NCBI GenBank assembly: GCA_964519955.1
Contig: CAZFLM010000159.1
Coordinates: 1-6,351 of the forward strand
Source of the DNA: CAZFLM01 sp964519955
Lineage (GTDB): Bacteria; Armatimonadota; Chthonomonadetes; Chthonomonadales; CAJBBX01
Length of the DNA: 6,351 nucleotides
Reading direction: 5' to 3'
Position numbers and translations under genes: made by a program
Part shown: positions 1 to 5,294 of the stretch, in pieces
Numbering within the stretch: position 1 is the first letter of the stretch
Layout of the letters: each line of letters starts with the position of its first letter
Notes under the pieces: model-generated
What the model was told of the DNA's origin: nothing
The model's database searches: none
Seen by the model: only the letters and a program-made list of their open reading frames with translations

Positions 1-1274
1 CCGTAGAACATGGCGCGCACGACGTCGTCCGGCTCGGTGTTCATCGTCGTATCGACGTCGAGCGACGTGTGCGTCACGTCGTCAACGATGCCCACGGTGA
101 AGTGGTTCTTCGGCTTGGCCTTGCCGACCTCGTCGAGGGCGGCCTTGACCATCGCCGGCGTGAACTCCTTCGAGGAGAGACCATAGCGGCCGCCGATGAT
201 CTTCGGCGCGGGGCCTTCCCAGCTCTCGGCGAGCGTCGTGACCACATCGCTGTAGAGCGGCTCGCCCACGGCGCCCGGTTCCTTGGTGCGATCGAGGACC
301 ACGATGCCCTTGACGGTCTTCGGCAGAGCTGCGATCAGGTCGGCGCCCGACCACGGCCGGTACAGGCGGACCTTGATCGCGCCGACCTTCTCGCCCTTGC
401 TGACGAGGTAGTTGACGGCCTCGGTGGCTGCCTCGCAGCCGGAGCCCATCAGGACCACGACGCGCTCGGCATCCGGGGCGCCCACGTAGTCGAACAGGTG
501 GTACGAGCGGCCCACGACCTCGGCGAACTTGTCCATAACCTTCTGGACGATGCCCGGCGCGGCGATATAGTACGGGTTCACGGTCTCGCGCGCCTGGAAG
601 TACACGTCCGGGTTCTGCGCAGTGCCGCGGAGGATCGGGCGATCCGGGCTCATCGAGCGAGCGCGGTGCTCGCGAACCAGCTCGTCGCTGATCAGCGCGC
701 GGATGTCCTCGTCGCTGAGCTTCTCGATCTTCTGCACTTCGTGGGAGGTGCGGAAGCCGTCGAACGCATGCAGGAACGGAACGCGAGCCTCGAGCGTGGC
801 GGCCTGGGCGATGAGCGCCAGGTCCTGTGCCTCCTGCACCGAGTTGGAGAACAGCATGCCCCAACCGGTGGAGCGGCAGGTCATCACGTCGCTGTGGTCG
901 CCGAAGATGGACAAGCCCTGCGCGGCGATCGAGCGGGCGGTGATGTGGAACACCGCGCTCGTCAACTCGCCGGCGATCTTGAACATGTTCGGGATCATCA
1001 GCAGCAGGCCCTGGCTGGCCGTGAAGCTGGTGGTCAGCGCGCCGGCCTGCAGGGCGCCGTGGCACGCGCCGGCGGCGCCGCCTTCGCTCTGCATCTCCTG
1101 GACGTACGGCACCAGGCCCCAGATGTTGCGCATCCCCAGGGCCGCGTAGGCATCAGCCATTTCGGCCATGGGGGTCGAGGGCGTGATCGGGTAAATCGCG
1201 ACGACTTCGCTCGTCTTGTACGCGACGTACCCCGCGGCCTCGTTTCCGTCGACCGTCACGAAACTGCGTGGCAT
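1..1274 (-). CDS. nifJ: Pyruvate:ferredoxin (flavodoxin) oxidoreductase, N-terminal part (3' end outside window)
   Basis: This enzyme oxidatively decarboxylates pyruvate with CoA to acetyl-CoA and CO2, passing electrons to ferredoxin or flavodoxin in the cytoplasm. It uses thiamine diphosphate and iron-sulfur clusters. The first 424 codons are present, about a third of the usual ~1170-1200 residues. The rest, including the ferredoxin-type cluster domain and the ThDP-binding C-terminal domain, lies beyond the left edge. Domain I covers about residues 1-250, with YPITPSTPMAE at 28-38 and SFTASQGLLLMIPNMFKIAG at 83-102. Domain II covers about 260-400. Thr31, Glu64 and Arg114 fall at the same numbers as the active-site residues described for the Desulfovibrio africanus enzyme. 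The ATG at 1274 is preceded by AGAAGGGA about nine bases upstream, and the encoded N-terminus MPRSFVTVDGNEAAGYVAY is typical of the family. It has a long hairpin-rich leader and may be separately regulated. No frameshift is seen. Confidence 0.96.
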   Translation of the reverse strand, partial: MPRSFVTVDGNEAAGYVAYKTSEVVAIYPITPSTPMAEMADAYAALGMRNIWGLVPYVQEMQSEGGAAGACHGALQAGALTTSFTASQGLLLMIPNMFKIAGELTSAVFHITARSIAAQGLSIFGDHSDVMTCRSTGWGMLFSNSVQEAQDLALIAQAATLEARVPFLHAFDGFRTSHEVQKIEKLSDEDIRALISDELVREHRARSMSPDRPILRGTAQNPDVYFQARETVNPYYIAAPGIVQKVMDKFAEVVGRSYHLFDYVGAPDAERVVVLMGSGCEAATEAVNYLVSKGEKVGAIKVRLYRPWSGADLIAALPKTVKGIVVLDRTKEPGAVGEPLYSDVVTTLAESWEGPAPKIIGGRYGLSSKEFTPAMVKAALDEVGKAKPKNHFTVGIVDDVTHTSLDVDTTMNTEPDDVVRAMFY

Positions 1275-1304
1275 GGTAGTGGGTCCCTTCTGTGAGATAG
1301 GCGC

Positions 1305-1320
1305 GCCGGCGGCAGCCGGC
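1305..1320 (-). promoter_or_regulatory. Hairpin in nifJ 5' untranslated region
   Basis: A perfect 6-bp stem GCCGGC/GCCGGC closes on a four-base loop. It lies about 30 bases upstream of the nifJ start, just before the Shine-Dalgarno. A second, weaker hairpin (CCGGC/GCCGG, five-base loop) sits at 1350-1364. Either could affect ribosome access or mRNA stability, but no known riboswitch is recognised. The structure is seen directly; the role is inference. Confidence 0.35.
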
Positions 1321-1417
1321 AGGCCTCCTCCCGCTTCAACGCATGTTGGCCGGCGGTGAGCCGGTCCGTCTCCTTGCTGGCAACAACCTCGCCCTGCTGT
1401 GTGGCGACGTCCTTGAG

Positions 1418-1452
1418 CAAACAGAAAGGCCGCCCTCTGCTGAGGAACGGCC
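1418..1452 (-). terminator. Intrinsic-terminator-like hairpin upstream of nifJ
   Basis: Read on the minus strand, GGCCG and CCTC pair with GAGG and CGGCC around an AGCA loop, with one bulged T and a T-G pair. TTTCTGTTT follows directly. This is the layout of a rho-independent terminator, with a T-tract interrupted by C and G. It lies about 220 bases past the DUF559 stop codon and about 150 bases before the nifJ start. It could end the upstream transcript, end a short RNA, or act as an attenuator in the nifJ leader. The choice between these is open. Confidence 0.6.
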
Positions 1453-1525
1453 CGGTGTTCACGTATTTAGCTGGGCTACGAGTGCAGCGTTAAGGCTGTG
1501 AGGCTTGCTCGAGAGCATGAGCTTC

Positions 1526-1554
1526 GCTTCGCCGCGCGTCTCCGCGCGAGAAGC
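1526..1554 (-). promoter_or_regulatory. Strong stem-loop with GAGA (GNRA-type) loop in the region upstream of nifJ
   Basis: On the minus strand GCTTC pairs with GAAGC, and CGCGCG pairs with CGCGCG, closing a GAGA tetraloop. A small asymmetric internal loop lies between the two stem parts. It sits upstream of the terminator-like hairpin, with a palindromic TGCTC/GAGCA segment between them. Stable GNRA-capped helices are usual in structured RNAs, so this may be part of a leader or small RNA. No match to a known class (T-box, SAM, cobalamin, SRP RNA, 6S) was recognised. Confidence 0.4.
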
Positions 1555-1600
1555 ATCGTCCGCCGTCCACTGGTGCATCCTGAGCATCACCTCGCATCCC

Positions 1601-1608
1601 ATATTATG
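1601..1608 (-). promoter_or_regulatory. Possible -10 element of a nifJ leader promoter
   Basis: CATAATAT on the minus strand is an isolated AT-rich octamer in otherwise GC-rich sequence. CATAAT matches the TATAAT consensus at five of six bases. No good -35 hexamer stands 16-18 bases upstream, so this is a weak call. If real, transcription would start near 1595 and the nifJ leader would be about 320 nt long, with the terminator-like hairpin in its middle. The rest of the 1275-1673 gene-free stretch shows no convincing short coding frame. Confidence 0.25.
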
Positions 1609-1673
1609 GCACAGGTCCCCCCCAATGGCGGCGGTTGGTTAGGACTCGAAGTGTCAGATTGGCCGGTACGCGG

Positions 1674-2063
1674 CTAGTCGGCAGCGATGCGGGCCATGGC
1701 AGCCTGCGCGATCGCTGCCATCACGCTCTCGATGTCACCATCGACCTCATCGTCAGCGATACGAAGGACGGCGACCCCGTCGCGCGCCAGGATGGCGTCA
1801 CGCTCGGCATCGTAGTCGGCCTGAAGCGCGTGCGGGGCGCCGTCCAGCTCGACGGCCAGGCGAGCGCGATGGCAGTAGAAGTCGACGATAAACCCCTCTA
1901 TCACTTGCCGACGGCGGAAGTGCAGACCGTCCAGGCGATTCGCACGCAGACAGCTCCACACGCGCCGCTCCTGCGGAGTCATACCGCGGCGAAGCTGCTG
2001 TGCCAACTCGGCCTTGCTGGGCGAGATGCCCGTGAGCAGACGCCGGCAATCGGGATCCGCCAT
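1674..2063 (-). CDS. DUF559 (Vsr-like endonuclease fold) domain protein
   Basis: The predicted protein has 129 residues, normal for stand-alone DUF559 proteins. These are related to the very-short-patch-repair/restriction-endonuclease-like fold; their substrate and biological role are not established. Visible hallmarks are MTPQERRVW at 28-36 (Glu32), FRRRQV at 49-54, IVDFYC at 59-64 (Asp61), VELDGAPH at 71-78 (Glu72, Asp74, His78), YDAERD at 84-89 and VLRI at 99-102. The acidic and histidine residues are all retained, so the fold and probable metal site look intact. The ATG at 2063 has GGAGGGA about five bases upstream. Starting at Met28 would lose a plausible N-terminal helix and has no such site. 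The gene lies 49 bases from a perfect 44-bp inverted repeat pair, which may be functionally linked. It overlaps no other credible gene. Confidence 0.88.
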   Translation of the reverse strand: MADPDCRRLLTGISPSKAELAQQLRRGMTPQERRVWSCLRANRLDGLHFRRRQVIEGFIVDFYCHRARLAVELDGAPHALQADYDAERDAILARDGVAVLRIADDEVDGDIESVMAAIAQAAMARIAAD

Positions 2064-2112
2064 GCAGTCCCTCCATCATGGAAAGGGCATCGGCGAGACG
2101 GTCGACAACGGC

Positions 2113-2156
2113 ACCCACCCCGGCCTTCGGCCACCCCTCCCGAATCGGGAGGGGAC
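2113..2156. repeat. 44-bp inverted repeat, left copy
   Basis: This is an exact reverse complement of 2264-2307 over all 44 bases. Each copy holds two palindromes: GGCC-TTC-GGCC, then a 9-bp stem CCCCTCCCG/CGGGAGGGG around a three-base AAT loop. Homology stops abruptly on both sides. With its partner it bounds a 107-bp core, giving a 195-bp element. No T-tract follows either hairpin, so it is not an ordinary terminator. No target-site duplication is visible. Confidence 0.9.
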
Positions 2157-2263
2157 ACATTCCGGCCGCTCGGGCTAGCCCTGGGATGCTTTGAGTGCTG
2201 CCCCAACGTATTACGCGATGATACCATGACCGATCAAATGGCACCTGCACACGCCACCGCATC

Positions 2264-2307
2264 GTCCCCTCCCGATTCGGGAGGGGTGGCCGAAGGCCGG
2301 GGTGGGT
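2264..2307. repeat. 44-bp inverted repeat, right copy
   Basis: This is the perfect inverted partner of 2113-2156. It begins four bases after the stop codon of the M42 peptidase gene, so it would form the 3' end of that message. There its hairpins could stabilise the mRNA or limit read-through. The 107 bp between the copies (2157-2263) shows no coding frame with family features. A weak TTGATC hexamer on the minus strand there has no good -10 partner. Confidence 0.9.
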
Positions 2308-2311
2308 TGCC

Positions 2312-3271
2312 CTACCCCTCCGCCACCGCCTCCAGCAGCGCCGTGCAGCGCTCGATGCCCGTCAGGCTCATCCGCACGCGCGGGAGGTGGATGCCATCGG
2401 CGGGGAGCGCGATGGAGAGCGTGGGCGCCAGCGGGGTGAAGAGGATCGTCTGGCTGCCGCTCTTGGCGCCGGTCAGGTGCAGGTGCAGGCCCTGCGACTG
2501 CAGCCGCTCGGCCGTGGCGATGCCGAACGCGGGGTCGATGAAGTTGTTGCGCTCGAAGACGCGGATGGCCGGCAGGTCGAGGCGGCTCTCGCGCAGGTTC
2601 GTCAGCCCGGGCACGTCGGCGTTGGCGACAAGCTGCAGGTTCGGGGCGTGGCGCGTCAGGAACGTGACCGCCTTGCGAGCCACGTCCATCGCGCACTCCT
2701 CGCCCATCACGTAGAGCGCGCCGACGGAGCCGTCGTCCAGCCGCCGCACCGCCTCGCCCACGCAGTAGGCCGTGACGCGCGGGTCCAGCGCCTTGCCCTC
2801 GATCGTGTCGTCGGGGAAGGTCGTCTCCTCGAGGTACGTCCAGCCGGTCCGATAGGCGCGCACCCGCTCCCCGTGCAGGGCCAGCACCACGTCGCTGCCA
2901 TCGAGCGCGAGACTGCTCTCTACCCGGTACGCCTCGGCGCCGGTCTCAGCCAGGTAGTCGAACGCCTGGAGCCGGCTACTCGCATAGACGCCCGCCCGCG
3001 TGCCCCAGTGCCGCGTCAGGTAGCCGCCGCCCCGCTCTGCCGGCATCGGCCCCAGCACGCAGCCGCCGACCTCGTCGACGTGCGACACGAACACCGTCCG
3101 CAGGTCGGCGGGCGACGCGCCGGCCTTCTGGAACAGGCAGAACCCGTCCGGCACGAGCGTCTTGGTGTAGCCCTCGCCGAACCATCTGCCCAGGACGTCC
3201 CACACCGGGCCGCACGCGGTCCCGATCGACGGGGCCTCCGTCAGCGCCTTCAGCAACTCGCGATCGACCAT
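2312..3271 (-). CDS. M42-family metallopeptidase (aminopeptidase/endoglucanase-like)
   Basis: The predicted protein has 319 residues, slightly shorter than the usual ~340-360. M42 enzymes are cytoplasmic, di-metal aminopeptidases that typically form dodecameric shells and trim peptides; some members were historically misnamed endoglucanases. Visible metal and catalytic motifs are SHVDEVGG at 63-70 (His64, Asp66), KALDPRV at 160-166 (Asp163), MGEEC at 189-193 (Glu191, Glu192 as the catalytic pair), NADV at 217-220 (Asp219) and DGIHLP at 292-297 (His295). All five expected ligands have candidates, so activity is likely. The ATG at 3271 has a strong AAGGAGG about seven bases upstream. The frame stays open further upstream into repetitive sequence, but those starts lack such a site. 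The stop is four bases from the 44-bp repeat. Peptide specificity cannot be read from the sequence. Confidence 0.88.
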   Translation of the reverse strand: MVDRELLKALTEAPSIGTACGPVWDVLGRWFGEGYTKTLVPDGFCLFQKAGASPADLRTVFVSHVDEVGGCVLGPMPAERGGGYLTRHWGTRAGVYASSRLQAFDYLAETGAEAYRVESSLALDGSDVVLALHGERVRAYRTGWTYLEETTFPDDTIEGKALDPRVTAYCVGEAVRRLDDGSVGALYVMGEECAMDVARKAVTFLTRHAPNLQLVANADVPGLTNLRESRLDLPAIRVFERNNFIDPAFGIATAERLQSQGLHLHLTGAKSGSQTILFTPLAPTLSIALPADGIHLPRVRMSLTGIERCTALLEAVAEG

Positions 3272-3314
3272 CCTTACCCTCCTTGTCCATCCCCCGCCAC
3301 GCACCAGCCTGTGG

Positions 3315-3336
3315 GGCGGGACCTCCGCGTCCCGCC
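3315..3336. repeat. Hairpin GGCGGGAC/GTCCCGCC in spacer
   Basis: A perfect 8-bp inverted repeat with a six-base loop sits between the histidine phosphatase and M42 genes. There is no T-tract on either side. It is the first element of a short degenerate repeat cluster that continues to about 3387. It may be a 3' stabilising element or a dispersed repeat. Confidence 0.6.
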
Positions 3337-3387
3337 GGGCTTGTGGCACGTCCCGCCGGGCTGTGGAGCGTCGCCAGGCTGTGGCGG
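3329..3387. repeat. Three degenerate tandem units of about 20 bp
   Basis: Units at 3329-3349, 3350-3369 and 3370-3387 follow the pattern GTCCCGCCGGGCTGTGG plus a few bases. The first two are nearly identical and the third has decayed. They lie wholly in the 127-base gap between the phosphatase stop and the M42 ribosome binding site. The short length and varied spacing do not fit a CRISPR array. Confidence 0.55.
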
Positions 3388-3398
3388 CTCCCGCCGAC

Positions 3399-4034
3399 CT
3401 ACGCATACGGCTCCGGTAGCGTGAGCGGTCCCAGGTGGCTCGTGTCGTTCAGCAGGCGTATCCACGAGCGCTCGGGCCCGTACTCGACCATGCTCAGCGA
3501 TGCGTTGTCCAGCCAGATGCGCCGTATGCTCGTCACGGTGGCGCCCACCGCGTCGCAGAGCGGCGCCCGAAGGCACCCTCCATGGGCGACGACCAGTACA
3601 TGCCCCGCTGCGTGCTCCTGGCGTATCTGGGCCACGACCCCCGTCACGCGGTCCCACACGGATTGCAGCGGCTCCGAGCCGGGCGGGCGGTTGGCGAACG
3701 AGTCGCGGCGGAACGCCAGCAGCTTCTCCTCGTCGCCCCGCGCGATGATGTCCTCGGCGTTGAGCCCCTCCCACTCGCCCAGCATCTGCTCCCGCAGGCG
3801 GTCGGTCGTGCGAATCGGCAGGCCGTGCGGCTCCGCCACGATCTCGGCCGTGACGCGCGCTCGCTGCAGGTCGCTGCTCCAGACCGCGTCGAAGTGCGTG
3901 TCCGCCAGGCGCGCGGCGAGCGAGCGCGCCTGCGCCAGGCCCTCCTTGGAGAGCGGGATGTCCGTATGCCCCTGCATGCGGAGCTGGTGGTTCCAGGTGG
4001 TAATTCCGTGCCTGACAAAGAAGAGACGCAGCAA
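3399..4034 (-). CDS. Histidine phosphatase family protein (phosphoglycerate-mutase-like)
   Basis: The predicted 211-residue protein has the single-domain layout of the branch-1 histidine phosphatase superfamily. This group includes cofactor-dependent phosphoglycerate mutase-like enzymes, CobC-type alpha-ribazole phosphatases and broad phosphatases. Visible residues are VRHG at 7-10 (Arg8, and His9 as the phosphorylated nucleophile), SSDLQRAR at 53-60 (Arg58), LREQMLGEWEG at 80-90 (Glu82 as likely proton donor) and VVAHGG at 148-153 (His151). The core is complete. An in-frame TAG stands six codons upstream and no ATG or GTG lies between, so the TTG at 4034 is effectively the only start. AAGGAA about seven bases before it supports this. 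The gene follows the TIM-barrel gene by 30 bases and is surely in its operon. The substrate is unknown; a sugar phosphate would fit the context. There is no evidence for cobalamin genes nearby. Confidence 0.92.
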   Translation of the reverse strand: MLRLFFVRHGITTWNHQLRMQGHTDIPLSKEGLAQARSLAARLADTHFDAVWSSDLQRARVTAEIVAEPHGLPIRTTDRLREQMLGEWEGLNAEDIIARGDEEKLLAFRRDSFANRPPGSEPLQSVWDRVTGVVAQIRQEHAAGHVLVVAHGGCLRAPLCDAVGATVTSIRRIWLDNASLSMVEYGPERSWIRLLNDTSHLGPLTLPEPYA

Positions 4035-4064
4035 TGACCGTTCCTTTGGCTAGATTGGCGGCGC

Positions 4065-4802
4065 TCAGGCCGACCGGATGTACTCCAGGCTGGTGGCAAG
4101 ATCGACGAACGGGTCGCGGAGGTGCGTGTCCTGCTCGACGAACACCCAGCCCTCGTAGCCCACCTCGCGCAGGGCGCGCAGCACCGCCCGGTTGTCGAGC
4201 CCGATGTTGCCCGCTCCCAGCTCACAGAAGCGCCCGCGCTCGCCCCAGCGTCCGAGATCGGCGTCCGGGTTCGTGACGAGCCAGTCCTTCAGGTGGATCG
4301 CGACGAGCCGGTCCGGGCAGCGCCGCACCACGCCGACCGGGTCGCCGCCGGCCGCCGCCAGGTGCGCCGTATCGAGCACCAGGCCGCAGTTGGGGCAGGC
4401 CGCCAGGAATGCGTCGAGCTGCTCCTGCGTCTCGACCGGCGTGCCCAGGTGGTTGTGGAGCGCCGCTCGCAGCCCCCAGCGCGCGCACGCGGCAGCATGC
4501 TCCTCCGCCTGGCGGCAGAACGCGCCGAACTCCCGCGCCGACACGCCCACCCAGACGTACCCCTTGCCGAGCCCGGCGGTCCAGCGGATCGAGGTTTCGA
4601 TGTTCGGGCCGCGGCAGGTGCCGAAGTCCATGCCGAGCCTGCGGTAACGCGCCGCCTTCTCGATGGCGTCTGCCGCGCTGCAGGCTTCGACGCGCTCGAT
4701 GCCGTCGTAGCCCACCTCCCTCAACCGCCGCAGCCGCTCCTCGATGTCGAAGCACCCGCCGTCCCACACGTTCATGCCGTAGTCGGCCACGCCAACAAGC
4801 AT
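4065..4802 (-). CDS. Sugar phosphate isomerase/epimerase-like TIM-barrel protein
   Basis: The predicted protein has 245 residues, at the short end of the xylose-isomerase-like TIM-barrel (AP endonuclease 2) superfamily. Members such as IolE and ketose epimerases isomerise, epimerise or dehydrate sugars and inositols with a divalent metal. Visible motifs are GYDGIERVEA at 31-40, LHNHLGTPVET at 115-125 (His116, His118, Glu124), LVLDTAH at 141-147 (Asp144, His147), AIHLKDW at 168-174 (His170), ELGAGNI at 194-200 and GWVFVEQD at 218-225 (Glu223). Glu124, Asp144, His170 and Glu223 are placed as the usual metal ligands. The ATG at 4802 has GGAGGAG about six bases upstream. The reading frame continues upstream into repeats and the N gap, but nothing there resembles the family. 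The exact substrate cannot be assigned; a carbohydrate catabolic role is inferred from the family. Confidence 0.9.
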   Translation of the reverse strand: MLVGVADYGMNVWDGGCFDIEERLRRLREVGYDGIERVEACSAADAIEKAARYRRLGMDFGTCRGPNIETSIRWTAGLGKGYVWVGVSAREFGAFCRQAEEHAAACARWGLRAALHNHLGTPVETQEQLDAFLAACPNCGLVLDTAHLAAAGGDPVGVVRRCPDRLVAIHLKDWLVTNPDADLGRWGERGRFCELGAGNIGLDNRAVLRALREVGYEGWVFVEQDTHLRDPFVDLATSLEYIRSA

Positions 4803-4813
4803 CAGGATCTCCT

Positions 4814-4872
4814 CCGCCCGTCGAGTACAACGTCGCGGTGGGATGGGCGTCCCCGCCCGTCCAGTACAGCGT
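4814..4872. repeat. Imperfect direct repeat, 20-bp units 39 bp apart
   Basis: Units at 4814-4833 and 4853-4872 (CCGCCCGTCSAGTACARCGT) match at 18 of 20 bases. Between them, on the minus strand, GGGCG and CGCCC pair around a GGGA loop (4845-4858). The left unit overlaps the ribosome binding site region of the TIM-barrel gene (its AGGAGG lies at about 4808-4815), so folding here could affect its translation. Confidence 0.5.
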
Positions 4873-4889
4873 GCCGGCGCCCCAGACCA

Positions 4890-4936
4890 GTCCGAAGGAC
4901 GACTGGCGGAACGCCACAATGCCGGTGGGCTTGTCC
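4890..4936. repeat. 47-bp core repeat, pre-gap copy
   Basis: This matches 5095-5141 and 5200-5246 with one or two differences. The sequence to its left (4876-4889) does not match the other copies, so the left boundary of the array is at about 4890. Each core holds two small palindromes on the minus strand: GGCG-TTC-CGCC (GTGGCG form in this copy) and GTCC-TTC-GGAC. It runs directly into the N gap. Confidence 0.85.
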
Positions 4937-5036
4937 NNNNNNNNNNNNNNNNNNNNNNNNNNNNNNNNNNNNNNNNNNNNNNNNNNNNNNNNNNNNNNNN
5001 NNNNNNNNNNNNNNNNNNNNNNNNNNNNNNNNNNNN
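4937..5036. other. Assembly gap (100 Ns)
   Basis: Exactly 100 Ns, a conventional placeholder for unknown length. The base before the gap and the base after it are consecutive in the 105-bp repeat register. The missing sequence is therefore probably a whole number of repeat units, possibly zero. No gene should be read across it. Confidence 0.98.
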
Positions 5037-5262
5037 CACCGGTCCACCGAGCCAGCCGCAATGCCCGCCCACACGCCGCGGCCGCTCGCCCGACGTCCGA
5101 AGGACGACTGGCGGAACGCCTCAATGCCGGCGGGCTTGTCCCACCGGTCCACCGAGCCAGCCGCAATGCCCGCCCACACGCCGCGGCCGCTCGCCCCACG
5201 TCCGAAGGACGACTGGCGGAACGCCTCAATGCCGGTGGGCTTGTCCCACCGGACCACCGTGC
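5037..5262. repeat. 105-bp tandem repeat array
   Basis: Two full units (5037-5141 and 5142-5246) differ at only two bases, and a partial diverged third begins at 5247. The pre-gap core is a further copy. Each unit is a 58-bp segment plus the 47-bp double-palindrome core. The unit length is a multiple of three and lacks stops in some frames. In the longest minus-strand frame, however, both differences change an amino acid (Arg/Gly and Ala/Thr), and that frame has no usable ribosome binding site, so it is treated as non-coding. It fills the space between the membrane protein stop and the TIM-barrel gene. Confidence 0.88.
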
Positions 5263-5294
5263 CGGCCTCCACGCCTTCGCCCAACTCTCCGCCC

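Noticed and set aside
69..1295. Long plus-strand open frame antisense to nifJ
   Set aside because: The minus-strand frame encodes an unmistakable NifJ N-terminus; the antisense protein is low-complexity, rich in Arg/Ala/Val, as expected for a shadow.
1256..1462. Short minus-strand peptide frame overlapping the nifJ start and the terminator-like hairpin
   Set aside because: It starts inside the hairpin region, has no good ribosome binding site and shows no recognisable sequence features; a leader peptide function is not supported.
1421..1600. T-box or other known riboswitch
   Set aside because: The conserved T-box TGGN bulge context and Stem I motifs are not found, and no SAM, cobalamin, ZTP or fluoride consensus was recognised.
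2113..2307. Pair of ordinary rho-independent terminators
   Set aside because: The hairpins are strong but no T-tract follows on either strand, and the full 44-bp identity extends beyond the stems.
3272..3406. Upstream extension of the M42 peptidase
   Set aside because: The frame stays open but runs into GC-rich repeat sequence; the strong AAGGAGG before 3271 and the family's N-terminal pattern fix the start.
1635..3424. Plus-strand open frames over DUF559 and the M42 peptidase
   Set aside because: They lie antisense to well-supported genes, cross the inverted repeats and show no family motifs.
5037..5262. CRISPR array
   Set aside because: The segments between 47-bp cores are nearly identical to each other, the cores are too long with no variable spacers, and there are no cas genes in the window.
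4802..5284. Small repetitive protein encoded by the 105-bp array on the minus strand
   Set aside because: The start would be a TTG with no properly spaced ribosome binding site, the frame runs into the N gap, and both differences between units change amino acids.
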